DNA from: an uncultured Ruminococcus sp.
GTDB taxonomy: Bacteria; Bacillota; Clostridia; Oscillospirales; Ruminococcaceae
Length of the DNA stretch: 64,000 nt
Direction of reading: 5' to 3'
Assembly (NCBI RefSeq): GCF_934476685.1
Contig: NZ_CAKSNX010000009.1
Span: 1-64,000, forward strand
The position numbers were made by a program, and so were the translations under genes. The notes beneath the pieces were generated by a model. The model was given only the letters and a program-made list of their open reading frames with translations. It did not search any database and was not told the DNA's origin. Numbering within the stretch: the first letter of the stretch is position 1; each line of letters starts with the position of its first letter. This document shows, in pieces, positions 4,659-14,291 of the stretch.

Positions 4659-6929
4659 ATGAAGTTTTTTGACGTTCTGCCTGAGCTTGCGGAAAATGAA
4701 CTGCTGAAAAGAGGAGTTATGACCGATGAGCTGCTTTACTGCGTAAAGGCAGATCTGGACGGAGAGGGCTGTTTTATAGATGTCTATATTACTTTTACCC
4801 CCGATACGCTCTGTGTTCTGAGCGGATATGAGAAATACGGGAAAATGAAAAAGCATCAGAAACGAAAAATACTGGAAGCTTTCGATGTTACAGACTATGC
4901 GGAGTACGCAGTGGCGGATATAGAGGAAATGTATGTTGACAGGTACACAAATTCCGCCCGTCTGATGATAAAGGATAAGGACGGAAGGGAGTTCCCCATA
5001 GCGAGATTTTCTCTCGGCTTTGCGGATAAGTTTGAAAAATTCTCCGCAAGAGTGAACTGCACAGCAAAAAATGAACCGATAGACGACAGCCTGCTGGAGG
5101 GAGTTAAAACTCATTGCCCGACCTGCGGCGAGCCTTTCCCCGATCCGAACAGACCCGTCTGTCCGAGATGTGTTGACAGACGTTCGGTATTCAAAAGGCT
5201 TATGTCTATGTTCAAGGATTTCAAAGCCGCTGTGCTTATGATGCTGCTGACGATAGTGCTGAGCAACGTGTTTGCTATAATCGCACCTGTTTTCGGCGCA
5301 CAGATGCTCTACGATGATGTTCTTGCCAAAGGCGGAAAATTCTACGGCAGAGTGCTTTTGGTCGTAATGCTCATAGTTGCTGTGAATATTGCCAGTATGA
5401 TAATGAAAGTGGTGTCGGGAATAATCACATCAAGGATCGTACCCATTGTCACCCACAGGCTCAGAGTAAAGATCTTTTCATCTATGCAGAGCCTTTCGCT
5501 TGACTTTTTCACATCTAAGCAGACAGGTTCCCTTATGTCGAGAGTTGACAGGGATAGCCAGAACATTTACTGGTTCTTTACCGATATAGTTCCATACGGC
5601 ATAACGAACCTTGTAAAGATAATCGGTATCGCTGTTATAATGCTCATAATCTCACCTGTGCTTTCGCTGGGAATAATCGCAACCATAACCTTTATACAGA
5701 TAGTTCAGCACAGGTTCTATAAAAGTCAGCGCAAGCTTTACAGAAAATATGACGTGGCTGTGCGTTCGGCCAACTCTGTGCTTTCGGACGCTATGAACGG
5801 TCAGCGTGTCGTAAAAGCTTTCGCTAGAGAAGATACTGAGATAGAGCGTTATAGGGTGAGAAATACAGGTGCATTTGAGATAAACTCAATGATAAACGGC
5901 AGGATAGCAAACACTATCCCTGTTATAAATACGTTCCACCAGCTTGTGACAAAGCTTGCGGTCTATCTTGGTGATATACTTGTTATAAAGGGCAGGATAA
6001 TGTTCGGTGCGCTTTCCGCACTTATAAGCTATACAAGTATGACAGCCGAGCCTATAAGCTTTTTCACTTGGATAGGAAACCGCTGGGCAAAATGCATGGA
6101 CGCAGCGTCAAGAATGTTTGAGATAATGGACGCTCTTCCTACTGTAAAAGAGGCTGAAAAGCCTGTCAGAGCTGAAAATCTTAAAGGAGATATACAGCTT
6201 AAAAACGTATCCTTTGAGTATGAGGCTGGCAGACCTATCATAAAGGACGTAAGCTTTACCGTTAAATCGGGGCATATGTTCGGCATAGTGGGAAAAACAG
6301 GCGCAGGAAAGTCAACTATCATAAATCTTATCGCAAGGCTTTATGACGTAACAGGCGGAGAGATACTTATAAACGGCATACCTATCAGGCAGATAGCCTT
6401 TTCGGATCTGAGAAGAAGCATAGGCATAGTTTCTCAGGAAACCTATCTGTTCATAGGTTCGATAGCAGATAATATACGCTATGCAAACCCAGAGGCGTCA
6501 ATGGAAGAGGTAATAGAGGCTGCAAAATCAGCCAATGCCCATGAGTTTATTACAAAGCTGCCCGACGGTTACGATACAAAGGTCGGCGAAGGCGGAGTAT
6601 CCCTTTCGGGCGGAGAAAAGCAGCGTATATCCATAGCAAGGGCTATAATACAGAAGCCTGACATACTTATCCTTGACGAAGCTACTGCGGCAATGGATAC
6701 AAGAACAGAGCGTAAGATACAGGCTGCGATAGATAATCTCAAGCAGGGAAGAACTATAATCTCCATTGCACACAGACTTTCAACTCTCCGTGACGCAGAT
6801 ATGCTGTGCGTTATAGAGAACGGCGAACTTAAAGAAATGGGAACGCATGACGAACTTATACGCAAAAAGGGAAAATATTTCGATCTGTACAAGCTGCAGG
6901 CTGAGGCTTTGCAGTTTATTCAGGAGTAA
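4659..6929 (+). CDS. ABC exporter half-transporter with N-terminal domain and zinc ribbon
   Basis: This is a 756-aa type IV ABC half-transporter. Residues 1-140 form an extra soluble domain that I do not recognise. A zinc ribbon (CPTCGEPF...CPRC, about 150-172) follows. The six-helix membrane domain spans about 185-460 and ends in a nucleotide-binding domain with Walker A GKTGAGKST (about 544), Q-loop VSQETY, signature LSGGEKQR (about 645), Walker B ILILDEATAAMD and an H-loop histidine in AHRLST. ATG 4659 is used because AAGGAG lies nine bases before it; an upstream TTG overlaps that site. The DUF1854 gene and a second half-transporter follow at 14 and 33 bases, so a heterodimeric exporter is likely. 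The substrate is unknown. Confidence 0.85.
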   Translation: MKFFDVLPELAENELLKRGVMTDELLYCVKADLDGEGCFIDVYITFTPDTLCVLSGYEKYGKMKKHQKRKILEAFDVTDYAEYAVADIEEMYVDRYTNSARLMIKDKDGREFPIARFSLGFADKFEKFSARVNCTAKNEPIDDSLLEGVKTHCPTCGEPFPDPNRPVCPRCVDRRSVFKRLMSMFKDFKAAVLMMLLTIVLSNVFAIIAPVFGAQMLYDDVLAKGGKFYGRVLLVVMLIVAVNIASMIMKVVSGIITSRIVPIVTHRLRVKIFSSMQSLSLDFFTSKQTGSLMSRVDRDSQNIYWFFTDIVPYGITNLVKIIGIAVIMLIISPVLSLGIIATITFIQIVQHRFYKSQRKLYRKYDVAVRSANSVLSDAMNGQRVVKAFAREDTEIERYRVRNTGAFEINSMINGRIANTIPVINTFHQLVTKLAVYLGDILVIKGRIMFGALSALISYTSMTAEPISFFTWIGNRWAKCMDAASRMFEIMDALPTVKEAEKPVRAENLKGDIQLKNVSFEYEAGRPIIKDVSFTVKSGHMFGIVGKTGAGKSTIINLIARLYDVTGGEILINGIPIRQIAFSDLRRSIGIVSQETYLFIGSIADNIRYANPEASMEEVIEAAKSANAHEFITKLPDGYDTKVGEGGVSLSGGEKQRISIARAIIQKPDILILDEATAAMDTRTERKIQAAIDNLKQGRTIISIAHRLSTLRDADMLCVIENGELKEMGTHDELIRKKGKYFDLYKLQAEALQFIQE

Positions 6930-6943
6930 AGGGGGCAAAACAT

Positions 6944-7492
6944 ATGGCAGATAAGGATATACAGAATGTACAGCAGGAAGTATATGAGGTCGATAAGCTT
7001 AATATACTGGACTGCAAAAAACTGAAATTCACAAAGGAAGACAGCGGGTATCTTACCCTCGACTATGACGGGAAGATATATCACAAGGTCAACCCAACAA
7101 GGCTTATCCCGTTTTATTCAAAGGATACATATATCAGTATAAACTACGAAAATGATGAGAAGGAGTTCAGAGAGATAGGCGTTATACGCAGTCTTGACGA
7201 ACTTGCAGAGGATCAGAAAGAGCTTATTTCCACATATCTGGAATATAAGTACCATATGCCCGAAATAACTAAGGTTTACAGCATAAGGGATAATATGCGT
7301 GGTGCGATATTCGTTAAGGCGGACACCACTTCGGGACATAAAACTATCTGTATCCGTGACTGGTATCAGAATTTCAGAATGAGGGGACAGAACTACCTCT
7401 ATGTAAATGACGCTGACGGCAACAAATATTATTGTCAGGACATAAACAAACTTGACCGCAAGAGCCGTCAGATACTCGAAATGTACACTTAA
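6944..7492 (+). CDS. DUF1854 family protein
   Basis: This 182-aa soluble protein belongs to DUF1854, a family found beside ABC exporters with this layout. Some of its relatives elsewhere sit in cyanophycin gene clusters. Motifs seen are DYDGKIY near 45, the FYSKDTYISI strand, IRSLDELAEDQ around 85 and VKADTTSGHKTI...WYQNF near 125-145. There is no signal peptide or membrane span, so it acts in the cytoplasm, presumably on the two transporters that flank it. A ribosome site GGGGGC lies before ATG 6944. The exact role is unknown. Confidence 0.8.
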   Translation: MADKDIQNVQQEVYEVDKLNILDCKKLKFTKEDSGYLTLDYDGKIYHKVNPTRLIPFYSKDTYISINYENDEKEFREIGVIRSLDELAEDQKELISTYLEYKYHMPEITKVYSIRDNMRGAIFVKADTTSGHKTICIRDWYQNFRMRGQNYLYVNDADGNKYYCQDINKLDRKSRQILEMYT

Positions 7493-7525
7493 TATCATAA
7501 AAAATAAACGAAAGGGGGAAGATAT

Positions 7526-9706
7526 ATGAACCTGAATATCGCAAAGCCTGTATCGGCAGGGAATGACGTTATATATTCTCTGCCTGCAAACCTTGACCGT
7601 GACAACAAAGCCTGTGACGGGGCAATGTGCGTTACAAGAGAAAAGATACTTATATATCTTGATGGCGAGCTTGTCCGTGAGCATGATATATCTGATTTCA
7701 AGGAATTTGTCTGTCAGCAGCAGATAGGTTCTTCTATGGCGCAGGGTATAACTGCTGATGGGAAAACGATATATTTCTGTTCGTTCACGCAGGAATATTT
7801 TCTGAGATATGCAGAGCTTATGAAGCTGCTGGACTATTTTGTCCGCACAGGCAGATTTATAGAGAAAACTGACGGCGACGAGCCGAGATGCCCTAAATGC
7901 GGGCTTCCGCTGGAGGGGGCAAAGGAATGTGTTTTCTGCACCAGCAAGGGAAAAACAATGGTAAGGCTGCTGAAACGTATCGGACCTTACAAAAAGCCTT
8001 TTGCCGCTGCTGTTATATGCACTATATTGGCGGAGCTTGTCTGGGTGCTGCTGCCTTATCTCGACAGGTATGTGATAGACAACTATGTTACACCGAAGTA
8101 TGAGCATTGGAGCGGGTTTGTGGCAGTGGTCATAACCATTATAGGCTTGGTGCTTGCCGCAGGAATATTTGAGTACATAAATATGAAAAGCAGCTTTAAA
8201 GTGGCACTTAGTCTGGGCAGGGATATAAGACAGGATGTCTTTGAAAAATCCCAGTCGCTTTCCATTGCCTCGACCTCAAAGCGAACGGCAGGCGAGATGA
8301 TAAACCGTATCTCAGGGGACGCTGCAAAGCTGGAGGATTTTATTACAGCCAACGGAAAGGACGCTATCGTAAAGATACTTTCCCTTGTTATGATCGGCAT
8401 TATACTTTTTGTAATGGACTGGCGGCTTGCGCTTATGACAGTTATCCCTGTGCCGATAGTGTTTATTATAGTCAATAAGCTTTTTGAAGCCATGGCTATA
8501 AGATACACAAAGGTGTGGAAATATTCCGTAAAACATTCAGAAACTCTCCACGATATACTCAACGGTATAAGGATAGTTAAAAGCTACGGAAATGAGCAGA
8601 GGGAGATAGAACGCTATTCTGACTGCTCGGATCAGTGGGCAAAAAGCTGCACAAGGGCGGAAACGATGTGGTATCTCACGACCCCGTTCTCTGAATTTAT
8701 ACTCACCATAGGCAACTTCTTTGTGCTGTATTTCGGCGGAAATATGGTGCTTGACGCAAAGATGACATTAGGTCAGCTCATACAGTTCACCACTTACGTT
8801 GCAATGCTGTATGAACCCATACGCTGGCTCATACAGATACCGAGAAATCTTGCAGAGGTATCTGTTTCAGCGGGAAAGGTCTTTGAGATACTTGACGAGG
8901 AAAGTGATGTTCGTGATGCAGAAGATCCTGTGGAGCTTGATATAAAGGGCGAGATAGAATTTGATGATGTCTATTTCGGATATAAAGTCTATAACCCTGT
9001 GCTGAAAGGCATATCATGCAAAATAAATCAGGGCGAGATGATCGGCATAGTTGGCCATTCGGGCGTGGGAAAATCCACAATGATAAACCTTATCATGCGC
9101 CTGTATGACTGTACTCAGGGCGAGATAAAGATAGACGGCGTAAATATAAAGGATATCTCTCAGCACAGCCTGCGTTCGCAGGTGGGAGTTGTTTTGCAGG
9201 AAACTTTCCTTTTTGACGGAAACGTTCTTGACAACATAGCCTATGCAAAGCCAGGTGCGACCTTTGAAGAGGTCATAAGGGCTGCGAAGATAGCAAACGC
9301 TCATGACTTTATCACAAAGCTGCCCGACGGATATAATACGAGAGTTGGCAACAAGGGATATCAGCTTTCGGGCGGCGAAAGACAGCGTATCGCTATCGCA
9401 AGGGCAATACTTCACGACCCGAAGATAATCATACTTGACGAGGCGACTGCATCTCTCGATACACAGACGGAAAAGCAGATACAGGAGGCTCTCGGCAGGC
9501 TGACAAAGGGCAGGACAACTATCGCCATTGCGCACCGCCTTTCAACACTTTCCGGAGCAGACAGACTTATCGTTCTGGATAAGGGAAAGCTTGCTGAATT
9601 CGGTACTCATACCGAACTGATGAAGGCAAAGGGTGTATATTACAGACTTGTAATGGCACAGCGTCAGACAACGAAGATGAAAAAGCTTTCACCTGAAACT
9701 GCGTAA
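7526..9706 (+). CDS. second ABC exporter half-transporter with zinc ribbon
   Basis: This 726-aa partner of the 4659 gene has the same unusual layout. It has an N-terminal soluble domain (1-110), a zinc ribbon CPKCGLPL...CVFC (about 129-147), a six-helix membrane domain (about 155-430), and a nucleotide-binding domain with Walker A GHSGVGKST (about 512), signature LSGGERQR, Walker B IIILDEATASLD and AHRLST. Both partners have intact catalytic motifs, so both sites may hydrolyse ATP. The ribosome site is AAAGGGGG. A strong terminator follows at 9721 and ends the locus. The pairing with a 35-aa peptide suggests peptide or toxic-compound export, but no peptidase (C39) domain is present. Confidence 0.85.
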   Translation: MNLNIAKPVSAGNDVIYSLPANLDRDNKACDGAMCVTREKILIYLDGELVREHDISDFKEFVCQQQIGSSMAQGITADGKTIYFCSFTQEYFLRYAELMKLLDYFVRTGRFIEKTDGDEPRCPKCGLPLEGAKECVFCTSKGKTMVRLLKRIGPYKKPFAAAVICTILAELVWVLLPYLDRYVIDNYVTPKYEHWSGFVAVVITIIGLVLAAGIFEYINMKSSFKVALSLGRDIRQDVFEKSQSLSIASTSKRTAGEMINRISGDAAKLEDFITANGKDAIVKILSLVMIGIILFVMDWRLALMTVIPVPIVFIIVNKLFEAMAIRYTKVWKYSVKHSETLHDILNGIRIVKSYGNEQREIERYSDCSDQWAKSCTRAETMWYLTTPFSEFILTIGNFFVLYFGGNMVLDAKMTLGQLIQFTTYVAMLYEPIRWLIQIPRNLAEVSVSAGKVFEILDEESDVRDAEDPVELDIKGEIEFDDVYFGYKVYNPVLKGISCKINQGEMIGIVGHSGVGKSTMINLIMRLYDCTQGEIKIDGVNIKDISQHSLRSQVGVVLQETFLFDGNVLDNIAYAKPGATFEEVIRAAKIANAHDFITKLPDGYNTRVGNKGYQLSGGERQRIAIARAILHDPKIIILDEATASLDTQTEKQIQEALGRLTKGRTTIAIAHRLSTLSGADRLIVLDKGKLAEFGTHTELMKAKGVYYRLVMAQRQTTKMKKLSPETA

Positions 9707-9720
9707 TATGATATAAGATA

Positions 9721-9758
9721 AAAAATATCCTGTGCAGGAAATTGCACAGGATATTTTT
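9721..9758 (+). terminator. terminator of the ABC/DUF1854 locus
   Basis: AAAAATATCCTGTGCA and TGCACAGGATATTTTT form a perfect 16-bp stem with a GGAAAT loop. It should act in both directions and also suits the convergent 9808 gene. Confidence 0.95.
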
Positions 9759-9783
9759 ATGTTTATGCAGTTAAAACAGTAAA

Positions 9784-9801
9784 AACAGTTTAAACTGTTT
9801 A
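9784..9801. repeat. 18-bp perfect palindrome
   Basis: AAACAGTTTAAACTGTTT lies between two convergent genes, just before the stop of the isomerase gene. It may add to termination or bind a dimeric regulator; nothing shows which. Confidence 0.5.
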
Positions 9802-9807
9802 AATAGT

Positions 9808-11295
9808 TTAAGCAAATGGATTTTCCTTTGGATACATCATTCCCTTAGGCTGATTAAATCCGATATCAGTCATACCGAGGTATGTCATAACTGAGTGGAG
9901 AGCCTTTCCGTAGTGACCGAAAGCAACTGCACCGTGATGAGGATAGTTCTTTTCAATAAGAACATGACGGTAAAATCTTCCCATCTCGTTGATAGCGAAA
10001 ATTCCGATAGAACCGAATGAACGTGTTGAAACAGGGAGAACTTCGCCCTCTGCGATATATCCTCTCAGCTGAGCGTCAGCTGTTGACTGGAAACGGAAGA
10101 AGGTGATATCTCCGCCGATGATGTCGCCCTCAAGAGTACCTCTTGAAATGTTCGGTTCGCTGTCAGGCTCAAGGTTTCTCTTCATGATACGCTGGAACTT
10201 CATCTCAGGCTCTTTTACGAGGCAAGAAGGTGTATTTCCGCAGTGGAAGCCCATAAATGTATCCTTTATAGTATATGGGAACTTTCCTGCGATCTCTTCA
10301 TTGTAAATGTCAGCAGGAACTGTGTTGTTGATGTCGAGGAGTGTAACAGGCTTTTCTGATACGCAGATTCCAACATACTCGCTGACTGCGCCGTAGATAT
10401 CAACTTCGCAGGATACAGGAATACCTATCTTTGTAAGACGTGAGTTTACATAGCATGGAACAAAGCCGAACTGTGTCTGGAATGCAGGCCAGCACTTGTT
10501 TGCAAAAGCAACATACTTTCTTGAACCCTTGTGAGCCTCAGCCCAGTCGAGAAGAGTAAGCTCATACTGTGCAAGACGTGGGAGAATGCCTGACATCTTG
10601 TTTCCGGCGCCAAGCTCCTTTTCCATATCAGCAACGATCTCAGGTATACGCTTGTCATCAGCGTGAGCGTTGAATGACTCGAAGAGGTCAAGCTCTGAGT
10701 TCTCTTCGATCTCGATACCCATATTGTAGAGCTGCTTGATAGGAGCGTTGCAGGCAAGGAAGTCCTGCGGACGTGGACCGAATGAAATGACCTTAAGATC
10801 GTTAAGACCGAGGATAGCTCTTGCAACAGGGACAAACTCATTTATCATCTTTGCAACTTCGTCAGGCGTTCCCACGGGGTACTCAGGTATGTAAGCCTTT
10901 ACGCCTCTGAGAGCGAGGTTATAGCTTGCGTTGAGCATTCCGCAGTAAGCGTCGCCTCTGTTGTCGATAAGAGCCTTGCCGCATGGTTCTTCGGCAGCTG
11001 CAACGAACATAACTGCTCCGTCAAATTTCTTTGCCAGCAGTACCTCTGAGCTTTCAGGACCAAAGTTTCCGAGGTAAACAACGAGAGCGTTGCAGCCTGC
11101 GGCATTAACTTCGTCAAGAGCCTTGAGCATATCCTTTTCATTTTCAACAACAGTAGGACATTCGTAGATATCACCATAAGCAGCTTTGTATTCCTTGCAG
11201 ACATTTATTCTTCTTGACTCTGAAAGGGACATCGGGAAGCAGTCACGGGAAACAGCTACTATACCTATTTTTACAACAGGGATATTATTTATCAT
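9808..11295 (-). CDS. L-fucose/L-arabinose isomerase family enzyme
   Basis: This 495-aa enzyme has the fold and motifs of the FucI/AraA isomerases, which interconvert aldoses and ketoses with a divalent metal. The segment PVSCEVDIYGA (about 320) holds the expected Glu ligand, VTLLDINNT (about 347) the expected Asp, and PHHGAVAFGH near the C-terminus a candidate His. It is shorter than classical FucI (about 590 aa), so the true substrate may differ. I start it at MINNIPVV because GGAGG lies eight bases upstream; the longer frame lacks such a site. It is divergent from a sugar ABC importer and near GH95 and GH26 genes, which fits sugar catabolism. A promoter TTGCAA-17-TAAAAT lies at 11337-11365. 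Confidence 0.75.
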   Translation of the reverse strand: MINNIPVVKIGIVAVSRDCFPMSLSESRRINVCKEYKAAYGDIYECPTVVENEKDMLKALDEVNAAGCNALVVYLGNFGPESSEVLLAKKFDGAVMFVAAAEEPCGKALIDNRGDAYCGMLNASYNLALRGVKAYIPEYPVGTPDEVAKMINEFVPVARAILGLNDLKVISFGPRPQDFLACNAPIKQLYNMGIEIEENSELDLFESFNAHADDKRIPEIVADMEKELGAGNKMSGILPRLAQYELTLLDWAEAHKGSRKYVAFANKCWPAFQTQFGFVPCYVNSRLTKIGIPVSCEVDIYGAVSEYVGICVSEKPVTLLDINNTVPADIYNEEIAGKFPYTIKDTFMGFHCGNTPSCLVKEPEMKFQRIMKRNLEPDSEPNISRGTLEGDIIGGDITFFRFQSTADAQLRGYIAEGEVLPVSTRSFGSIGIFAINEMGRFYRHVLIEKNYPHHGAVAFGHYGKALHSVMTYLGMTDIGFNQPKGMMYPKENPFA

Positions 11296-11336
11296 TTTAA
11301 AACCTCCATTTCGGCAAAAGCCGTATAATTTATTAT

Positions 11337-11365
11337 ATTTTAGCACATTTCACGATAGTTTGCAA
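11337..11365 (-). promoter_or_regulatory. promoter of the isomerase gene
   Basis: On the minus strand: TTGCAA (11360-11365), 17 bases, TAAAAT (11337-11342). Confidence 0.6.
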
Positions 11366-11616
11366 TAAGGATTTTGTATACAATGTAAAAATATGAACTG
11401 TGCTGACAGACTCATCGAAAGAAAATACAGCTTAACAAACGTCATATTCTTTAGACAAAATGTAAAGGATTTCAACTAACATTTATGTATGAAAAACGGT
11501 ACATATAAGCTTGTAAGGTTAGAAAATATACTTTATCCGGCAATAGATAAACAGGATGAAATTTTGAATATTAATTAATATCTGAACATTTATAATGTGA
11601 CATATGTAGATTATAA

Positions 11617-11630
11617 TGTAAACGTAACCA
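11617..11630. promoter_or_regulatory. possible LacI/CcpA-type operator
   Basis: TGTAAACGTAACCA matches the catabolite-response consensus TGWAARCGYTWNCW at 13 of 14 positions. It lies in the AT-rich gap of about 530 bases between the isomerase and the importer. I see no other gene in 11366-11720. Confidence 0.4.
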
Positions 11631-11722
11631 TAGATATTGTACATTATGCACAATAAAAATGATAATTAATTATTTTTATCACCAAAAATGCAAGTTTAAA
11701 TGAAGTAATTTTCAAAAAGCTG

Positions 11723-11751
11723 TTGACTTAATTTAATTTGTGATATATACT
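11723..11751 (+). promoter_or_regulatory. promoter of the sugar importer operon
   Basis: TTGACT (11723-11728), 17 bases, TATACT (11746-11751). The leader is about 70 nt. Confidence 0.75.
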
Positions 11752-11827
11752 TAATTGCAGTGATTAAAGTGAATTAACTACGGAGATAATTTAGAATTTA
11801 TATTTATTTTTTATGGAGGTACATTTT

Positions 11828-13159
11828 ATGAAAGCAAAGAAAATACTTGCCGGAATGCTCGCTCTCACAATGTCAATGGGCGTGCTCGCAGGCTGCGGCG
11901 GATCTAACGATTCTTCAAAGGGTTCTTCAGGAAAGAAGGATTCAAAGGGCGGCACAACTCTTGAGGTGCTTACACACCGTACAGATCTGGAGCAGAACGG
12001 TAAGCTCGCAGAGATGACAAAGGCATTTGAAGAGGCTAACGACTGCACAGTACAGTATGTATCATACACAAACTACGCTGACGACGTTTCAACAAGAATG
12101 TCAACTTCTGATTACGGCGATGTTCTTATGATCCCTGATTCTGTAAAGCTTGCAGACCTCGGCAACTTCTTTGAGCCGCTCGGTACATATGACGAAATGA
12201 AGGAAGAGTGGGACTGCATCGATTCAAAGATGTATGACAACACAGTTTACGGTATCCCGACAGCTCTTAACCTTGCAGGCGGCGTGCTTTACAACAAGCA
12301 GGTATTCGCTGACGCAGGTATCGACACTCTGCCAACAACTCCTGACGAGTTCGTTGCAGACCTTCAGAAGATCGCAGACAACTGCGAGGGCGTAATTCCT
12401 CTTTATACAAACTTCTCCGACAGCTGGACACTTGCTCAGTGGCAGGGACTTGTAGTTTCCGCATCAGGCGATCCAAGCTACGAAGTAAATCTCCTCAAGA
12501 ACAAGACAGACCTCTTTGCTGAGGGCGGCGCTTACTATGAGGTTTATAAGATGATGTATGACATCATGTCAAACAAGGCTCTTCACGAAGAAGATCCTAC
12601 ATCAACTGACTGGGAAGGCTGCAAGCCTGCACTTGCTCAGGGCAAGATCGGTACACTCGTACTCGGTTCATGGGCAGTAGCACAGTTCAGAACAGCAGCT
12701 GAAGAGGCTGGCGCAGATCCTGACAATATCGGATATATGCCAATGCCTGCAAATGTTGACGGCACACAGTATGCACAGATCTCTGCTGACTACTGTATGG
12801 GCGTAAACAAGAATTCAGACAGCAAGGAGCTTGCTGAAAAGTATATCAAGTGGTACTGCGGTGAGTCAGGACTTCAGACAGAAGAAATGGCTATCTGCGC
12901 AAAGAAGGGAAGCGCACTTCCTGAGTTCATGAACGGTGTTTCAACATTCGTTAAGGACCCTGAGCCAGCTGAATACGAGGGCAAGTTCAATGAAATAGAC
13001 AAGACATCTGAAGTTGGTACATGGGATACAGATACTGCTAACTTCAAGGTCAAGCTCTGCGAGGCTGCATTCGCAGGCGAGGGCGACGAAGCGTTCAACA
13101 AGATCATCAAGGATACAAATGAAAAGTGGAACGCAGCAAGAGATTCAGTTCTCGGCTAA
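11828..13159 (+). CDS. sugar ABC transporter substrate-binding lipoprotein
   Basis: This is a 443-aa family-1 solute-binding protein. The signal peptide ends in a lipobox, LAGCGG, with the acylated Cys near residue 21, followed by a Ser/Lys-rich linker. The mature part has the binding-protein fold: TTLEVLTHRTDLEQ near the start, YGIPTALNLAGGVLYNKQVF around 135-155, and WAVAQF and MPMPANVDG in the C-lobe. It would catch a sugar or oligosaccharide outside the membrane and pass it to the permeases at 13317 and 14291. ATG 11828 follows GGAGGT. Codon use is strongly biased, which suggests high expression. The ligand cannot be read from sequence. Confidence 0.9.
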   Translation: MKAKKILAGMLALTMSMGVLAGCGGSNDSSKGSSGKKDSKGGTTLEVLTHRTDLEQNGKLAEMTKAFEEANDCTVQYVSYTNYADDVSTRMSTSDYGDVLMIPDSVKLADLGNFFEPLGTYDEMKEEWDCIDSKMYDNTVYGIPTALNLAGGVLYNKQVFADAGIDTLPTTPDEFVADLQKIADNCEGVIPLYTNFSDSWTLAQWQGLVVSASGDPSYEVNLLKNKTDLFAEGGAYYEVYKMMYDIMSNKALHEEDPTSTDWEGCKPALAQGKIGTLVLGSWAVAQFRTAAEEAGADPDNIGYMPMPANVDGTQYAQISADYCMGVNKNSDSKELAEKYIKWYCGESGLQTEEMAICAKKGSALPEFMNGVSTFVKDPEPAEYEGKFNEIDKTSEVGTWDTDTANFKVKLCEAAFAGEGDEAFNKIIKDTNEKWNAARDSVLG

Positions 13160-13194
13160 TTAATCAGCATTCATCTTAATTTTTCTTCTAATAC

Positions 13195-13247
13195 TTTCAA
13201 TACTGCATGCAGGCAGACAATACGGTCTGTCTGCGGTGGTATTGAAA
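13195..13247 (+). promoter_or_regulatory. long stem-loop between binding protein and permeases
   Basis: TTTCAATAC pairs with GTATTGAAA (outer stem) and GCAGGCAGAC with GTCTGTCTGC (inner stem). It has no strong T tract. Such structures after a binding-protein gene often protect its mRNA end or partly terminate, which keeps the permeases at a lower level. Confidence 0.65.
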
Positions 13248-13316
13248 AATTTTATCAGGGAAAATATCACACATACCGCATAAATCTTACATAGTTTCAT
13301 TCAGGGAGTTTAATAA

Positions 13317-14291
13317 ATGACTAAGAAAAAAAGCTTCACAGAATGGCTGAAAACCTATGACGGTCAGAAATTCTATACCACTATACTGTTCCTGCTTATT
13401 CCGCTGGCTCTGTTGGTGGTGTTTACATTTGTGCCCGCTATCAATATGTTCAAGTACAGCTTTGAGCAGAGGGATCAGTTCGGACTTGATGTAAAGTTCG
13501 TTGGTCTGAGCAACTATAAAACTGTATTTACAAGCAGCGACTATCTTGTAACATTCAAGACCAGCTTGTATTACCTTGTCGGTTCAGCTATTCAGCAGGT
13601 ACTTGCGCTCCTTTTAGCGTCTATACTCTGCAGCAAGATCAAATTCAAAAACCTCTTTAAGGGAGTGCTTTTCTTCCCTTATCTTATGAACGGCGTTGCC
13701 GTTTCGCTCATATTCCGCAGATTCTTCCAGAAGGGCGACGGAATAATGACACAGGACGGTACTCTCAACAGCATCATCACAGCGCTGGGAGGAACTTCTG
13801 TAACATTCCTTCAGGATCCTGTTGTGGCAAATATCTGTCTGGTATTTGCGTCTATATGGAAGTATATCGGTTTCGATATCATCATGTACATAGCTGCGAT
13901 CCAGTCTATCAATCAGGATCTTTATGAAGCGTCAGATCTGGACGGTGCAAATTCATGGCAGCGTTTCCGCTACATTGTTTTTCCGGAGATAAAGCCTATC
14001 ATTTCACTCCAGCTGATACTTGCTATCAAGGGCGCAATTTCTGTTTTCGATATTCCGTACATCATCACAGGCGGTAAGTTCGGAACAAGCACATTCGTTA
14101 TCAAGACCATTGAAACAGCGTTCGTATATAAGAAGCTGGGACTTGCGTCTGCAATGGGTGTCGTTCTGCTGGCTATCATTATAATAGTTACCGTGGCACA
14201 GAATATGCTTTTCAAGGAAAAGGATCTGACGCCTAAAGAATCACGGACGGATAAGATCAGAGTCCGTGACAGAAAAGGAGGCGGAAAATAA
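13317..14291 (+). CDS. sugar ABC transporter permease (MalF/UgpA type)
   Basis: This is a 324-aa inner-membrane permease of the carbohydrate-uptake type 1 ABC family. Six membrane spans lie at about 25-45, 85-110, 120-140, 175-195, 230-250 and 280-300. The EAA loop that contacts the ATPase is at about 203-222 (YEASDLDGANSWQRFRYIVF). It overlaps the next permease by one base (TAATG). The importer lacks its own ATPase here, as is usual for Firmicutes that share one MsmK-type ATPase among several sugar systems. Confidence 0.9.
   Translation: MTKKKSFTEWLKTYDGQKFYTTILFLLIPLALLVVFTFVPAINMFKYSFEQRDQFGLDVKFVGLSNYKTVFTSSDYLVTFKTSLYYLVGSAIQQVLALLLASILCSKIKFKNLFKGVLFFPYLMNGVAVSLIFRRFFQKGDGIMTQDGTLNSIITALGGTSVTFLQDPVVANICLVFASIWKYIGFDIIMYIAAIQSINQDLYEASDLDGANSWQRFRYIVFPEIKPIISLQLILAIKGAISVFDIPYIITGGKFGTSTFVIKTIETAFVYKKLGLASAMGVVLLAIIIIVTVAQNMLFKEKDLTPKESRTDKIRVRDRKGGGK

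Noticed and set aside
7118..8107. 329-codon minus-strand frame
   Set aside because: It is antisense to the DUF1854 gene and the start of the second ABC gene, both strongly supported; composition is that of a shadow frame.
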